From positions 2,487,504-2,551,503 of the forward strand of contig ML664174.1 in assembly GCA_007570785.1 (NCBI GenBank): 64,000 nucleotides of DNA, given 5' to 3'. Source of the DNA: Antilocapra americana. Lineage: Eukaryota > Chordata > Mammalia > Artiodactyla > Antilocapridae. A model generated the notes under the pieces. The model had not been told where the DNA came from, did no database searches, and saw only the letters and a list, made by a program, of their open reading frames with translations. Position 1 is the stretch's first letter, and every line of letters begins with the position of its first letter. A program made the translations under genes and the position numbers. Shown here piece by piece: positions 34,440-46,727 of the stretch.

Positions 34440-34900
34440 CTTAGGGTTTTCTTTTTACTGTGGGTGAAATATACATGATATTAAATATACCATTTTAACT
34501 TTTTGAAGTGTATGGTCAGTAGCATTAATTACACTCACGTTGTTGTGCAACAGTTCCCACCATCCATCTCCAGAACTTGTTCATCTTTTTCAACTGAAGC
34601 GCTATACCCATTAAACACTGTCTATTTCCCCCTCTCCCCAGCTCCTGTCAATCACCATTCCACTTTCTGTCTCTATAAATTTGATTATTCGAAGTACCTC
34701 ATCTAAGTACAATCATACAGTATTTGTCCTTTTGTGTCAGACTTGTTTCTCTTAGCATATCTTCAAGGTTCATTCATGTTGTAATGTGTCAGAGTTCATT
34801 CCTTTTTTAAGATTGAATACCATTCCACTGCATGTATATATTACATTTTCTTTATCTGTTCATCTGTTTATAGATACTTGGAGTAGAAAGGAAGTTTTGA
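34440..34900 (-). mobile_element. Old L1 (L1M-type) 3' region, antisense
   Basis: 'taccattttaactttttgaa', 'gttgtgcaacagttcccacc', 'tgtctctataaatttgatta' and 'taccattccactgcatgtat' form the familiar antisense L1 3'-UTR series. A parallel copy lies at 46728-47035. Confidence 0.8.
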
Positions 34901-34926
34901 ACATTTATTACACACTACCCACTTCC

Positions 34927-35152
34927 TGTGTGTGCATGCTAAGTCGCTTCAGTTGTGTTTGACTCTTTGAGACCCCATGGACCGTAGCCCGCCAGGCTCC
35001 CCTGCCCATGGGATTCTCCAAGCAAGAATACTGGAGTGGGTTGCCATGCCCTCCTCCAAGGGATTTTCCCAACCCAGCAATTGAACCTGCGTTTCTTACA
35101 TCTCCTGCCTTGGGCAGATGGGTTCTTTCCCATTAGTGCTTCTGGGAAGGCC
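34927..35152 (-). mobile_element. Bov-tA SINE, antisense, exact 10-bp target duplication
   Basis: ACCCACTTCC at 34917-34926 and 35153-35162 flanks a typical antisense copy. Confidence 0.95.
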
Positions 35153-35327
35153 ACCCACTTCCCACAGTGACTCAGATTTGAGATGCCTGAATTCAGAGGT
35201 TACCTAGGGGTTTAAATATCTTCTTAGGAGGGAAGTGATTGCACCTGAAATCCTTCTTCTACTTTGTACCCTGGAAGAAGGTACTTTGACTCCAAAGGGC
35301 AAATACTTTCTACCTAAAGTGAGTTTT

Positions 35328-35590
35328 GTGCTACTGCTAAATCGCTTCAGTCACTTCAGCCGACTCTTTGTGACCCCTCAGACTGTAGAGATTTTGTGGC
35401 TTGTCCACAACAGACCCCTCAGACTGCCAGATTTCTCTGTCCATGGGATTCTCCAGGCAAGATTACTGGAGTAGTTTGGCATTTATCTATCCAGGGGATC
35501 TTCCTAACCTAGGGATCGAACCCATGTCTCTCTTGTCTCCTGCATGGGCAGGCAGGTTCTTTACCGCTAGCCCCATCTGGGAAGCCTATA
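35328..35590 (-). mobile_element. Bov-tA SINE, antisense, with internal duplication
   Basis: The segment 'gacccctcagactg' occurs twice, at about 35376 and 35414, separated by extra sequence, so the copy is longer than usual. Flanking TAAAGTGAGTTTT (35315) and TAAAGTGTGTTTT (35591) mark the insertion. Confidence 0.92.
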
Positions 35591-35909
35591 TAAAGTGTGT
35601 TTTACTTCACGACTAAGACTTTTTCTGTAGAGACTGTCTTTGGGATGCTTGTAGGGACAAAATGTCTAGCATGGAGCTGTAGTATCAGTGTAAATAAGGA
35701 CAGAGGAGACCCTGCAGAATCTAATGTTTCTAATGGCACGTCGTGGGGCAGGGATTGCCTTTTCTAAACGTCTGACAGTTTGTTATTGGCAAAGTACGTG
35801 TATGCTTTTCGTCTATAGGTGGTCACTGACCAGGAGGATGGGGAAATGTGTACATGTGAGCCAGAGAATGAGGAAAAGAAGTCATTTTTTCCTCTTCCGT
35901 TTGGAAATA

Positions 35910-35989
35910 TTGAGTTGACCTAAAAATTTGTTGGGGTTTTTCTGTAAGATGTTTTGGAAAAGGTTGAACAAGCATTTTTGCCAACCCAA
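35910..35989. mobile_element. Short mariner-like MITE
   Basis: The 80-base element begins TTGAGTTGACCTAAAAATTT and ends AAGCATTTTTGCCAACCCAA, which are imperfect inverted repeats of each other. TA lies on both sides (35908-35909 and 35990-35991), as expected for mariner integration. The transposase region is absent, so this is an internally deleted copy of the ruminant mariner group. Confidence 0.8.
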
Positions 35990-36513
35990 TATATTAATTT
36001 ATATGAAGAGTTAGCTCTGGGTTTGAATTCAGATGCCTACAGGGCAGGTAGCTTTAATGAGTAAAACAGACCAGGGATGAGAAAATGAACAGTGCCAGGG
36101 AGACAGGCACTGAGCTCAGCTTTGGGCACAGAGGGGATAACAGAGGGGGTTGGCGGAGGGTATGGAGAGCCAGCGAGCACCAGAGAACACCTGTGCTCTG
36201 AATGAGGCAGCTCCCACAGCTCAAGGGGGTGCTGCCTGCAAGAACGTGATCCCAGGGTGCCTGGGCCCTCTGGTTTTTCAAGAGGGGGATAATTTTTTTA
36301 ATATTTGGGAGATCTCTCCATTTTAAAATGTTGGTTGTAAATTAGCAACACTGAAGATGCACTTTGTGTGGATGAAATCAAATGTGAACATGTAGCAGAT
36401 ACCCTTTGAAGCCTTTGGGGCAGCTCGCCAAGGGCTGCCAGGTGGTGAAAATTGAAAAAGTCGAGGTTAGGTTGCCTGGACCAAACTCCATCATGACAGC
36501 AGATCCTTGAGTA

Positions 36514-36642
36514 GATTCTCCAGGCAAGAATACTAGAGTGAATTGCCAAACCCTTTTCCAGGGCATCTTCCTGACCCAGGGATCAAACCCAGATCTGCAT
36601 TGCAGGCAGATTCTTTCCTACCATCTGAGGCACAGGGAAGCC
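36514..36642 (-). mobile_element. Bov-tA SINE, antisense, partial
   Basis: Only the middle and head part is present, from 'attctccaggcaagaatact' to 'ctgaggcacagggaagccc'. The BovB-derived tail is missing. Confidence 0.88.
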
Positions 36643-36763
36643 CATTTTATGCAAAGCAGTATGCAAAAACTAGTCATTTGGGTCACAGTTGTTTCTTGAT
36701 TTTGTTTTGTCAGGGTGGAGAGAGGGTTATTTTGAATAAGCAATTTGTTTTCCTTGTGGTTTA

Positions 36764-36988
36764 TAATGGAGGGTTTGAAACTTTTTCTATAAAGACCCAG
36801 ACAGTGAATATTTCAGACTTTGTAGTCCAGACGTCTGTTGCAACTACTCAGCTCTGGAGTTGTAGTAGGAAAGCTGCCTGAGTTAGTGTGTATATGAATG
36901 GACACAGTGGTGTTCCAATAAAATTTTATTTACAATAATAGGCAGCTGACCAGATTTGGCTCAGGGGCCATTGTTTGCTGATCCTGAT
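36764..36988. mobile_element. Ancient DNA-transposon-like repeat (hAT/MER1-type, family unresolved)
   Basis: 'gtgaatatttcagactttgt', 'gttccaataaaattttattt' and 'ccattgtttgctgatcctg' belong to a common mammalian repeat whose ends resemble short inverted repeats (GTTTGAAACTT... / ...GTTTGCTGATCCTG). Confidence 0.5.
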
Positions 36989-38097
36989 TTAGAAAGCAAC
37001 TATTATACTGTTAAGTTGGGTGGCGATAATTTTAAGGTATTTTCCAGGTCTCAGGACTGAGGAAAAGAAAGATTTCAAATCATCAGGTGAAGGGCTAGGA
37101 GTGCATTCCAGCGTCAGCAATGTCTGCTGTATTGAGATCTATGTGAAGAAACGTTTCAGAGCCAAAAATTCCATCACAAGATTTTAGAGAGCTGTCTACC
37201 AGAATTTCCAGTTTGAGTGCTGAATACAAACTACAAGAGCGCAGAGCTTACCTAAAGAATCTGTCAATAATCCAACCAGCCTATGTACTAGTCATATATA
37301 ATTGTGACTCTGGGGACATGATGACTAATATGGTTCATCTCTGGTAACTTAAGTAGGAAAAAAGGCCAACTTCAAAATAGTTAGATTTGTGCAGATGGTG
37401 CCTAGGGGCCTGGTGAACGTAGGCAGTAGTGTGTCATCTGTATGAGATAAATGATAAAGGACATTTAGTGGAGTTGCTGTAGTTAGAGAAATGGTCTCTC
37501 TTTGGTAACTACTGATTCTCCCATGATTGTGTGGCTCTCTGAAAGTGTTAATCGTGGGGTATTGAGGATGTTACTGTGGTACCTTTCTTCCTAAGAACTC
37601 AGACTCTTGTGTGGTCATATTCAGAATCAGGAGACTTCCCCCCACCTTCTTAACTTCACATCCCCAAAGAACTGATAAGAAATCATTTCCCTCCTTGGAT
37701 GGTGGAGAAGATTCCTGATGCTAGACATCCTATTGAATTAAAACCTCCCAAACTGAACAGGAGATTATCCTGAAGGGTAGCCTATGAGCTAGCCATGCTA
37801 AGTGGCAGCATCCATGTCAAACTTATCCACCATGTCCTCTTTAGCCCTTACTAGAAGAAGCTCAGTTGTTTGCAAACATACTTAACTTTCAGATGGCAGG
37901 ATACCTTTTAGTGGTGCTTATTGCTAAATTCCCCTACTTATTTGCAAGTTTCCTTAAAAGAGACAGGCGTTGAGTTGGGCAGGTTGTGTGTTTGCTCCAT
38001 TTGCTGTAAGCTCTGCCCTGTGATCACATCTCCTGAGTTCACCCACTTGTCAGTTTTTAGGCATAGACCGGAAGGAGAAAGAGTTTCAGACCAAAAG
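36989..38097. other. Unique AT-rich sequence
   Basis: No gene or repeat is recognised. Confidence 0.5.
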
Positions 38098-38190
38098 TTA
38101 GAAAATCCTATTATGACTCATGTTAATGTATGGCAGAAACCACCACAATATTGTAAAGCGATTATCCTCCAATTAAAAATAAATAAAAGA
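38098..38190 (+). mobile_element. Ruminant L1 extreme 3' end, sense
   Basis: 'catgttaatgtatggcagaa', 'caatattgtaaagcgattat' and 'cctccaattaaaaataaata' are the terminal bases of cattle-type L1 just before the A-rich tail. The copy is severely 5'-truncated. Confidence 0.85.
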
Positions 38191-40048
38191 AAATCCTGTT
38201 TATATTTTACATAAACATGGTGTGAGCAGCACCCTCCCTTTTGTGCTTACACCAGATATTTCCTTATACCAGGGTAGAAAATACTTGATGAGAGGTGATA
38301 ACAGTTGTCATCAGTGCTTTAGCACCAATCTGACTCATAACATAATTGTTATGTTGACTGTGCTATTAGTGATCACCTGGCAAGGCATAATCATAGCTGA
38401 GATGGATCTGGAAGTTCTAGTGGAACGTTAGCTGAAGGAGTGTTGTGTTGCTTATTTTTAAGTAAGCATGATACCAGGATGTGTTATATTGGGAATAATG
38501 TGCAAGGGCTGGGAAGTACTTTTCCACCCCTGTTTAATGTTTGATACCACCATGTTCAAATTAGCTGAAAATAACTGTGGAAAAACCAAAAGGTACAAAA
38601 AAGATTATTAACAACAAGTTTAAAGGGGTGGACAATAAATCCTTTAAGAAGAAGTTAAAGGATTTGGGCTTGTTTAACTTGAGGAAGAGATTAACGGGTC
38701 ATTTAATAACCGTCATTACTTGTATCATTGAGAAAAAAGAGACCTACCAGTTGCTTCTGGTCTCTAGAGAGGACAAGAGGAACACCTTGGGCCTTCTAAC
38801 AAATTGACAAACTTCTTTTGCCATCAAGGATTTTTGACAACTGAGGCTGAAATAGAACTCCCCACTAGTCAAGCATTTTTCCTGTGTAGAGTTAGGGGCG
38901 TGGGCCAGGTTACCTCTTGGGGGCCCACCTGACTCTGCAATGCTTTGAATTATAGCTGGGCAACCTGGAAGAGTGAGTGCCTGACTTACCACCAGGGAGT
39001 GGGAGACAAGGGAAAAATTAGTCTTATGAATGCATATTATGATTGCTAACTAAAATACACTTCTAAGCTTCTTCCTGTGCACCCTGGAGCAATGTCCCGA
39101 GCCTGTATGGGGACTCTTCTTGTTCTGATAGTGTGAGACGCCAGCTGGAGAGTGAATGTGGTGGCAAGAGGCATTTTCCTTCAGAGAAACACCCAGGATG
39201 GGAAAAAGGAAGTGAAAAGCAGCAGAAAAGGACAGTAAGGCCAAAAGGCCACCAAGTGAAAATGGCTCTGCTGAAACTCCATCTGAATTCCCATTTCTCA
39301 CGTCGTTGGGCCCCACCTCGACCATTGTCACCCTTGGTGCATGGACTTCAAAGCTGCTCGTAGGGCCTAGAAGTTATTCTCAGCTGGATTTTGGTTGAAT
39401 GACCTCACTGACATTCCTGGTTTTGTACTCTCTTCTCCCCAGCTTGGTGGGGAAAGAAAGGTCTTATTAGAAGACAAGGTTAATTTTATATTTGTATGTA
39501 TTGTATGAAAATTCTGTTTGGGAAAGGGGGTGATCAGGATGCTTTCTAAACTTAGACAAGAACTCCTATAGATTAGTTTTGTTCAGTATTTTATTTAAAG
39601 AAGTAGCAAGGACTGTGCTGCATTTAGTGCGTGAAGTCAACTTTCTGTGGTCCAGAAGTATACAAGAGGTTGGAAATGTAGGTGACTTGTATAAGAAGGG
39701 GTGGAGGAGGGGCGTGATGAATTGCTAACATTGACACTTCCGCTGAAACTTCGACTTGGCTGGTGGTTTGAAATCTTGAAAACTTCTTTAGTTAAAATAG
39801 ATCGTTTTCCCTCCATAGACATCAACCTTTCATCTATAATTGAAAAATAGATCAATGCATTTGGACCACATACTGTTACTTTGCATAATGACCCTCTAGT
39901 TATTGACTTGGTTTATGCTACTGATCAATTATCAAACATTTATCGAATGCCTTCTATGTGGTGATACTGTGCTAGGTTTTGCAGTACATAGAAGAGGAGC
40001 AAAGAGGAATTGAAACAAACTTTGTGGGATACTTCCTATGTGTTGTAA
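38191..40048. other. Unique sequence
   Basis: No gene or young repeat is recognised. Some frames reach 70-90 codons without support. Confidence 0.5.
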
Positions 40049-40241
40049 GGGCTTCCCTGGTGGCTCAGATGGTAAAGGATCTGCCTGCAATGCGGGAGGC
40101 CTGGGTCGGGAAGATCCCCTGGAGAAGGGAATGGCAATACACTCCAGTATTCTTGCCTAGAGAATTCCATGGACAGAGGAGCCTGGTGGGCTATATAGTC
40201 CGTGGGGTCACAAAGAGTCGGACACACCTGAGTGACTAAGA
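40049..40241 (+). mobile_element. Bov-tA SINE, sense, small internal deletion
   Basis: It starts GGGCTTCCCTGGTGGCTCAG. The usual A/T-rich 'gagacctgggttcgatccct' part is shortened to 'ggaggcctgggtcggg'. CTATGTG flanks at 40036 and 40242. Confidence 0.93.
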
Positions 40242-40299
40242 CTATGTGGGCTAAGACCAGTGGGCTTCTTATAGATGTTAGCTTGTGAAGGCTGTGTTT

Positions 40300-40450
40300 A
40301 GTCCTTTCAACTTAAGATTATTATTCCTATTTCACAGAAAGGGAAATTTGAGCTCAGGGAGATGGAATTGATATAGTAGTCACAACTGGTAGCGCCTGCT
40401 ATTTCTAATCGAAGATTTTCTGGCCCTGAGACTCTATTCACTGTATAAGA
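40300..40450. repeat. MIR-like fragment
   Basis: 'attattcctatttcacagaa' and 'gggaaatttgagctcaggga' form a MIR core. Confidence 0.65.
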
Positions 40451-41921
40451 CATCTTTTCTGCTCATGAAGAGGAGAGACAGGTGGTAGTATATTATTTAA
40501 GACAAGACCACCTAATTTTGTGCTAAGTTGGTGCAAAATCTAAGTATCAGCAGAGTGCAGGATGAAGTAGGTCTCCACGGAAAGATGAGTAGAGTCCGGT
40601 GGGCAAAGAGAAGGCGGGTAGCTGACGGCAACAGTGGGGAATGCCAGAACGAAAGTTCAGAGGTGCCAGAAACACTAGGTTTGAAGCCAGCATAAAGATG
40701 AGCCTGAAGGGCATGGGGGAGGTCCTGGGCTGTAGTGAGAAGACTTAGGAATGTAAATAGCATCTGCATTGTGGGGGGGCCTGATCCACAGCAAATAAAA
40801 ATCAGGAATGGAAGAAAGTCAGGGGTGTTGTGAGTTCTTGAGCAGCAGAATGTGGTGTTTAAGATGGTTATGTGAGCAGAGCCCCCCTGCGCATGTCAAG
40901 AAGTTTGGTTTGTACACGCTTCGCATCAGACTGCCTCAGACCCTGTCCTGACTGTAGGATCCTCATGCTTATGGGGAAAAGAGGTTATCATAATTCCTTC
41001 TAAACGACTTGTAACAGAACCCCAGTATATCTTGTCTTCTGTGTGACACTTGTCCAGCTGATGGAAGGTTCATCTTGCTTGGTATCAAATGGTTCTGTGG
41101 GCATTTTCCACTAAGTATATCCTGAAACCAGAGACCTGCTGTTATACTACTGACTGCTTTGTAGGGCATTTGGAGAGGTGTATGGGATATCCCGAGAGGC
41201 TGGATGGCCCAAGAGAGCTTTGTATCTAGAGACCAATTGAAATTTGGGATCAAAATCTATAATTGTCTTGCTAGTCAAGTTAGAGAAAGGGTTTATTTGC
41301 ATAGGTACCCTTTAGACTGAAAGGTCAGTGAGGAAAAGCACGGAACCCAGGCTTAGATTCTGGCCGTAGCCTTTGGGTGTAGAAGCTCCTTTTGGTGTGA
41401 CTGTCTGGACACCCTTAGCTGATTTATATGTTGGAGGATCAAGAAGTTGTGAGGCTGCAATCTCCTATCCTCACTTCCATGTCTATATCCCAGGCTTGTA
41501 CTCCATACTTCATCTTGTTGATGGTCTCCTCACTGGTCCCCAAGGCTGGAAGAGTTGTAGCCAGGTGTGAGGAATATGGATTATGAGTCCAAAGACCATG
41601 GGCCACAGTGGCCAAGGATGGCTGGCTCTTCCTAAGCCACAGCCATCACATTCTCCATGGAATCCTCCTGGCAACCTGGACAGGGTTAGCCCTGGACCAC
41701 TTAGCAGATAAGAGACCATAACTTAGAAGGGTTAAATGACTTGGCCAAATCTACACAGAGGTAGGAGGGCCCAGACTGAGCTTCCAGGTCTTCTTTCTGA
41801 TATTTCTGTGAATGCATTTGCATGCTTGTCACTCGCCTGTAATGTTCAGTGACAATTGCCTCGGCTTTAGGCACAGCCTAAAGCTAAAGGTGGAAGAGCC
41901 CTGGACTGACAAGGTTGTTTG
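40451..41921. other. Unique sequence
   Basis: No gene is recognised. A MIR-like trace lies near 41700-41790. Confidence 0.45.
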
Positions 41922-42048
41922 GGGAATTCTCTGGCAGTCCAGTGGGTAGGGCTCTGCTCTCTCACTGCCAAAGGTCTAGGTTTGACCTCTGGTTGGGGCG
42001 GGGAACTAAAATCCCACAAGTTGTGCAATGTGGCCAAAAAAAAAAAAG
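41922..42048 (+). mobile_element. CHR-type SINE, sense, short copy
   Basis: The tRNA-like head 'gggaattctctggcagtcca' is followed by 'cggggaactaaaatcccaca' and a 12-base A tail. Confidence 0.8.
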
Positions 42049-42059
42049 TATGTAATCTT

Positions 42060-42190
42060 GGGACTTCTCTGGTGGTCTTCTCGGGTGGTTAAGACTCTGT
42101 GCTTCCACTGCAGGGGCCTCAGGTTTGATCCCTGGTTGGGGAACTAAGGGCCCATATACCACACAGTGGGGGCTGGGGGAAGGAAAAAAA
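42060..42190 (+). mobile_element. CHR-type SINE, sense, second copy
   Basis: 'gggacttctctggtggtctt' runs to 'ctggttggggaactaagggc' and an A-rich end. It lies 12 bases after the first copy, so the two form a tandem pair of independent or serial insertions. Confidence 0.82.
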
Positions 42191-43042
42191 TTATCTGACA
42201 GCATAGAATTGAGATCCATAATACAAGAATATACACCTTCCCTGGAAAAATGATTGGATGGCAGCCTCTGGATCTACCCCTCCCCCTCCCAGCCCCCAAC
42301 ATTGATGTAGCACCTGTGCCTCGTACAGCACCATCTCAGCAAACTCTTTCAAAATTGCTCTCCCCTTCATCTGCCTTCAGACTGTAACATTGCCAGGAAT
42401 CTGTTGTAGTCAGTGTTCCGGGTCTGAGCTTTAACTGCCTCTAGTACGATGGTCTGGGAGTTTCATGCATCCACCTACAGTACGTACAAACTGGCTTGAA
42501 ATTTCTCTGTGTGCCTCGCAGAGAACACCCCAGGCCTGCCTCTAATGGTGAGTGAGGTCTGTCACAGGCAGGCCCGAGAGCAGGTTTGGCCCCGCAGAGA
42601 CTGAGAAGGCTGGCTTCTGGAGAAGTCTCTCTGCCTGGTGATTGACACAGGGAGACAGAGCATCAGAGACGGCAACTTGCCCTCCCTGCTCCCTCTCCAT
42701 TAATTCCAGGAAAGTCTGCAGCTGCTCCCCCCTGTTTCCCCACCATCCTGGTCTCTCTGCTGTGCTAATCACAGCTCATTTCTGCTGCATGCCTCATTTG
42801 GGGGAAGAGCGCTCCAGGGCTCCCAGAATGTGAAGAGAGGGAAGCGAAGGATGGTTGGCCAAATGGGTCAGCCCATTGCCGCTGGGACCATCACCCTCCT
42901 CCCTGGAAGGCCCCTGTGCCTTGTCCAGGGCTCACTGGCCAAGTCTCCCCTTGGGATTTTCCCGGGACCAGGTGGGGCTGGCTTTGGATGCTAAGGAGAG
43001 AAGGGAGACCAGGCTCGCTAAGCACCAACTACACGTCACTGT
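42191..43042. other. Unique sequence
   Basis: No gene or repeat is recognised. Confidence 0.5.
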
Positions 43043-43233
43043 GTGTGCGTGCTCAGTTGTGTCTGACCCTTTGCGACCCCATGGACTGTAGCCCTCCAGG
43101 CTCCTCTGTCCCTGGGATTCTCCAGGCAAGCATACAGGAGTGGGTTGCCCATTTCCTTCTCCAGGGGATCTACCTGACCTGAGGATTGAATCCTGCATTG
43201 GCAGGATGAGTCTTTACCACTGGAGCCACCTGG
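43043..43233 (-). mobile_element. Bov-tA SINE, antisense
   Basis: Tail complement 'gtgctcagttgtgtctgacc' to head complement 'taccactggagccacctgg', with a short deletion in the middle of the tRNA-derived part. Confidence 0.92.
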
Positions 43234-45679
43234 TTCTCTAATCTCCTTACCTCCTTTAATGACCTGTGACATTGGGCTCATTTTACAAGCTGAGGGAACT
43301 GAAGTGGAGAAAAGTTAAATACTAATTTGCTCCAAACTCGGCAAAGGTGTTTGTCTATTTGATTTCAAAGGCTGTGCTCTTTCTAGCCATTTTTTTTTCT
43401 TTCTTTCCTTTTTAATCATTGCCCAGGGAGGGAGACCCTCCCCACATCCTTCTTCTCCCTCCTTAGGCTTCTGTTCATTCTTTTTTCCTCTCCCAGCCTT
43501 CTCCGGGGAGCCTGACTTTTTTTGGTAGAAACCAGAGTCCCATTGGCTCCAGGGCAAATCCATCCTCACTGGGAGTCCTGCTACCCATTGGCTGGCCAGC
43601 ACTGTGGGTTTAGGCATATGCTAATGAATGCAGGTTTCCCGGTAAAGGACAGACTGGCAGTTGTAAACAGCCAGCTGCCCTGGGCAGGCTCCTCCTGTCG
43701 GCAGCTCCACAGGACCATTTTAGATGGCTGTGAGCCTGTGGGGAGGGGAGCAGAGAGTTCCCTCTCTCTTCTGGGCAGAGAACTTCTCCTTTCCTTGGAC
43801 TTCTTTCCCTTTCATTACTTATTTTTAAGACCCCTGGGCCTCATTTGGTTGCCCTGCTGCCAAAGAAACTCAATCTCTATCTTTGCAACTAAGGAATCCA
43901 ACCTGGTATTGGTCAGAGGATCTTGAAAATTCCAGGGTGCCATTTTAGTGAGAATGTGATCTTAAAAAAATTACAATTTTCCTCCATCTCCCTGTCTTCC
44001 TGCCTTATTCCTGTTGTCCAACAAAGGAATGTTTCTAAGGAGAGTACCCCGTCTGTGAAAGCCTTAGAGCTATCCCTTCTGGAAACTTCTACCTCCCAGG
44101 GAAGTTGAAAAGGGAGCTAGATGCAGAGTGGATGGTACCCAGGAATATTTTGGCCGCGGGGTTCCGATGTGCATTCATCCTTCCGGAAGGCAGAGTCTGG
44201 GAGGAGTCAGCTGGTGAGGCCCCAGGGGCTCTTGTTTGCAGTGATGAGTGAATGAAAGAGGGGCAGCAAGAAGCAGGATGCCAGCCCCCCTCAGGGGGAT
44301 GCTCCCAGGGGCCCATCCACGCTATGAAAAGACATAGTAGGCCTGGCTCCCAGCCTTGTTGGCACCTTAGTAGGTCCCCTCCTTAGTAGGTGAGGGTCCC
44401 AGCCTTGCTGCCGCCATGCCCTGTGCCCGGAGCCCATCATTTCACCATTCGGGGCTCAGTTTCTTTGTATTTTCTAAAGAAGGGGTTGGTCCAGGTGGTC
44501 CAAGGTTCACTCTGGTGCGGACAGTCAGAGGCTCGGGTGGAGCAAGTCAGAAATGTGACATCAGCCTCTCCTGTCTGAGTTTGCATTTTAACTGCTGTCT
44601 TTTGGAGGTCAGGTTTTTAAGCGCCTGGGGTCGCTTTGGTGGTGGAAGTTTCAAGCACTGTTATAGGGGTCGGTGGAGGGGAGGTGGCAGTTTATATCCC
44701 TGCCCTCCCCTCAACCACTCCCCAGCATGACCGCTAATCATGGGGGTGTAGATGCCTCCTCCATCCTGTCTGTCCACTCGCCCTGTGACTTCCCCAGCAC
44801 CTCCGCTCTGTCCACCTCAACCCTAGCTGAAGAGGCAGATAGAGACCCGGCTGGGTCAGAGGTAGACAAGAATCTTCCCAGTGGGTCTGGGGGCCTGTGG
44901 AATGCACATCTGCTGAGATTTGAGAAGCGTTGCTGTTTTCCCAGCTCTGACTTCCAGAGTCAGGCTCCGCTGTCCCACCCTCTGGGCCCGTTTCAGACCA
45001 GGTTGTGTTGGTCCCCCATGTTCCCCTGTCCTAGGCTGTCGGGTGCAGAGGCCTCAGACCTGATCCAAAAGAGGAGGAAACAGAGACACGTTAGGAAACA
45101 GTGACACGTTGCGGAGACCTCAGAGCTCCCAGGGGATGGTGGGCACGAGGCTCTGGACTCCCAGTGCTTCGAGTTGAGCACTCTCTCCTTCGCCTCCAGC
45201 TGCTCCTTTCTTTGGGCTCCGTTTCTCCTCGTTTTGGTTTCAGGGAGCTAATTAACTCCTTTGCCTTTTAAGTCCTTCCAGTTCCTCACCTTTAACTCTG
45301 TGAAGGTGGGGTTTGGAGGGGGCCTGACCTGGTTTCGCCCTAGGATAATTCGGGACTGCTTTTAATCCCACATCCTAGATTAGCTTCCAGGCTGAGACAA
45401 GCTGTCCCCCGAAATCCTCACACCACCCTGCCAAGCCCTCAAGTTCTCCCCCCACCCTCGCCCTTGCCAGGCAGCCTGCATAGTGGACAGGGGACAGCCC
45501 GTGGTGGAGAGGGAAGTGGGACCTCAGTGCGGGTGGGCAGCCTCTGACCTGGGGAGCTGCTGGATGGTCAGTACACCCTGGAGGGCTGCTCATCGCACCC
45601 CCACACCTGCCTCCATGTGTCAGGAGGTCTCTCCCCTGATTCCTGTGGCCTGGTGGTTACCTGAGGGGAGGTTGGGGTA
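43234..45679. other. Unique, GC-rich sequence
   Basis: The 2.4 kb has no young repeats. A CpG-bearing patch at 44150-44190 includes the 12-base palindrome CCTTCCGGAAGG (44179-44190), a back-to-back ETS core. No exon is recognised. Confidence 0.45.
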
Positions 45680-45875
45680 AGATGTGATCGGCATCTCACC
45701 TCTGGTGGTCCTGAATAAATGACCTCACTGCTCTGAGCTTTAGTTTCTATCAAATGGGGACAGTGACACCCGAGTCACAGGTCATTTTAAAAATTAAGTG
45801 AGGACCTGCGTTCAGAGTGCCTAGCACCCAGGAAGCACATTGATAAATGGTAGCTATTAGTAGTAATCATACTAA
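45680..45875 (-). repeat. MIR-like fragment, antisense
   Basis: 'gctctgagctttagtttcta', 'cacccgagtcacaggtcatt' and 'gcctagcacccaggaagcac' follow the antisense MIR series. Confidence 0.7.
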
Positions 45876-46727
45876 TATTCCTCGAGGGAAGACTCGGAGA
45901 ATTGAGTTTCTGCATCTTGTTAAAAATTCAGCTAGAATTGTGGTTGTGTCTCCTGAATAAGCAAGGACTCAAATCTCTTTTCTAGGTTCTCATTTCTATT
46001 CTCTTACTCGTTCCTTCTAGCTTCCTTCTTCATTGTCTCCCACCTCTTTCTGTGTCTCCTTTCTTCCTTCCCCCAGCATTGACTAATTCTTCCACTTCTC
46101 AGTCTCTCTTTCTCCTCTGTTCTCCTGATGCTGGAACCTGTGATGACTTCTTTTCTTATTCATGAGCTGAAATGCATCCTGGCAGTTCTGAAAGCTGGTG
46201 CCATCAGCCTTTCTGCTCGCTGTGGGTTCCACCTCCCACCCCCAGGAAGACACTGCAGCCTGCTGGCTGTGGGCTCCCCTCCTGGCTGCAGGGTCTGCAC
46301 CACCCCTGGAGATGAGAATTTTCCCACAGTGGTCCTTTGCCATCTTGGCTCTTTTTTACTTTCTATTCTTCAGGTTCCCCACCACCAGGGCAGTGGACAA
46401 ATGAGTCTGGAACTCAGCAGAGAGATCTGTGCTGCAGATATCAATTTGGAAATGACAAGTGTGAGATGATATTTGAGGGAATTGAGTCAAACTAGATAAA
46501 GAGAAGAGTCTGGAGTAAGGAGGAGGATCCAGCAAAGGAAACTGAGAAAGGGCAGCGGGGAGATGGGAGGAGGGCAGGTGAGTGTGCTGAGGAGTGTCCA
46601 GGAAGGTGGATGCACAGGCCCTGCCAAGGAGCTGTGCTAAAAAGCAGAGCAGGGCCTGGGCCCTGGATGGAGGGAGATGTTCAGTCAGGGTCTCCTTGGG
46701 AGATGGGTGCTCTTCTAGCATATTTGG
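45876..46727. other. Unique sequence
   Basis: No gene or repeat is recognised. Confidence 0.5.
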
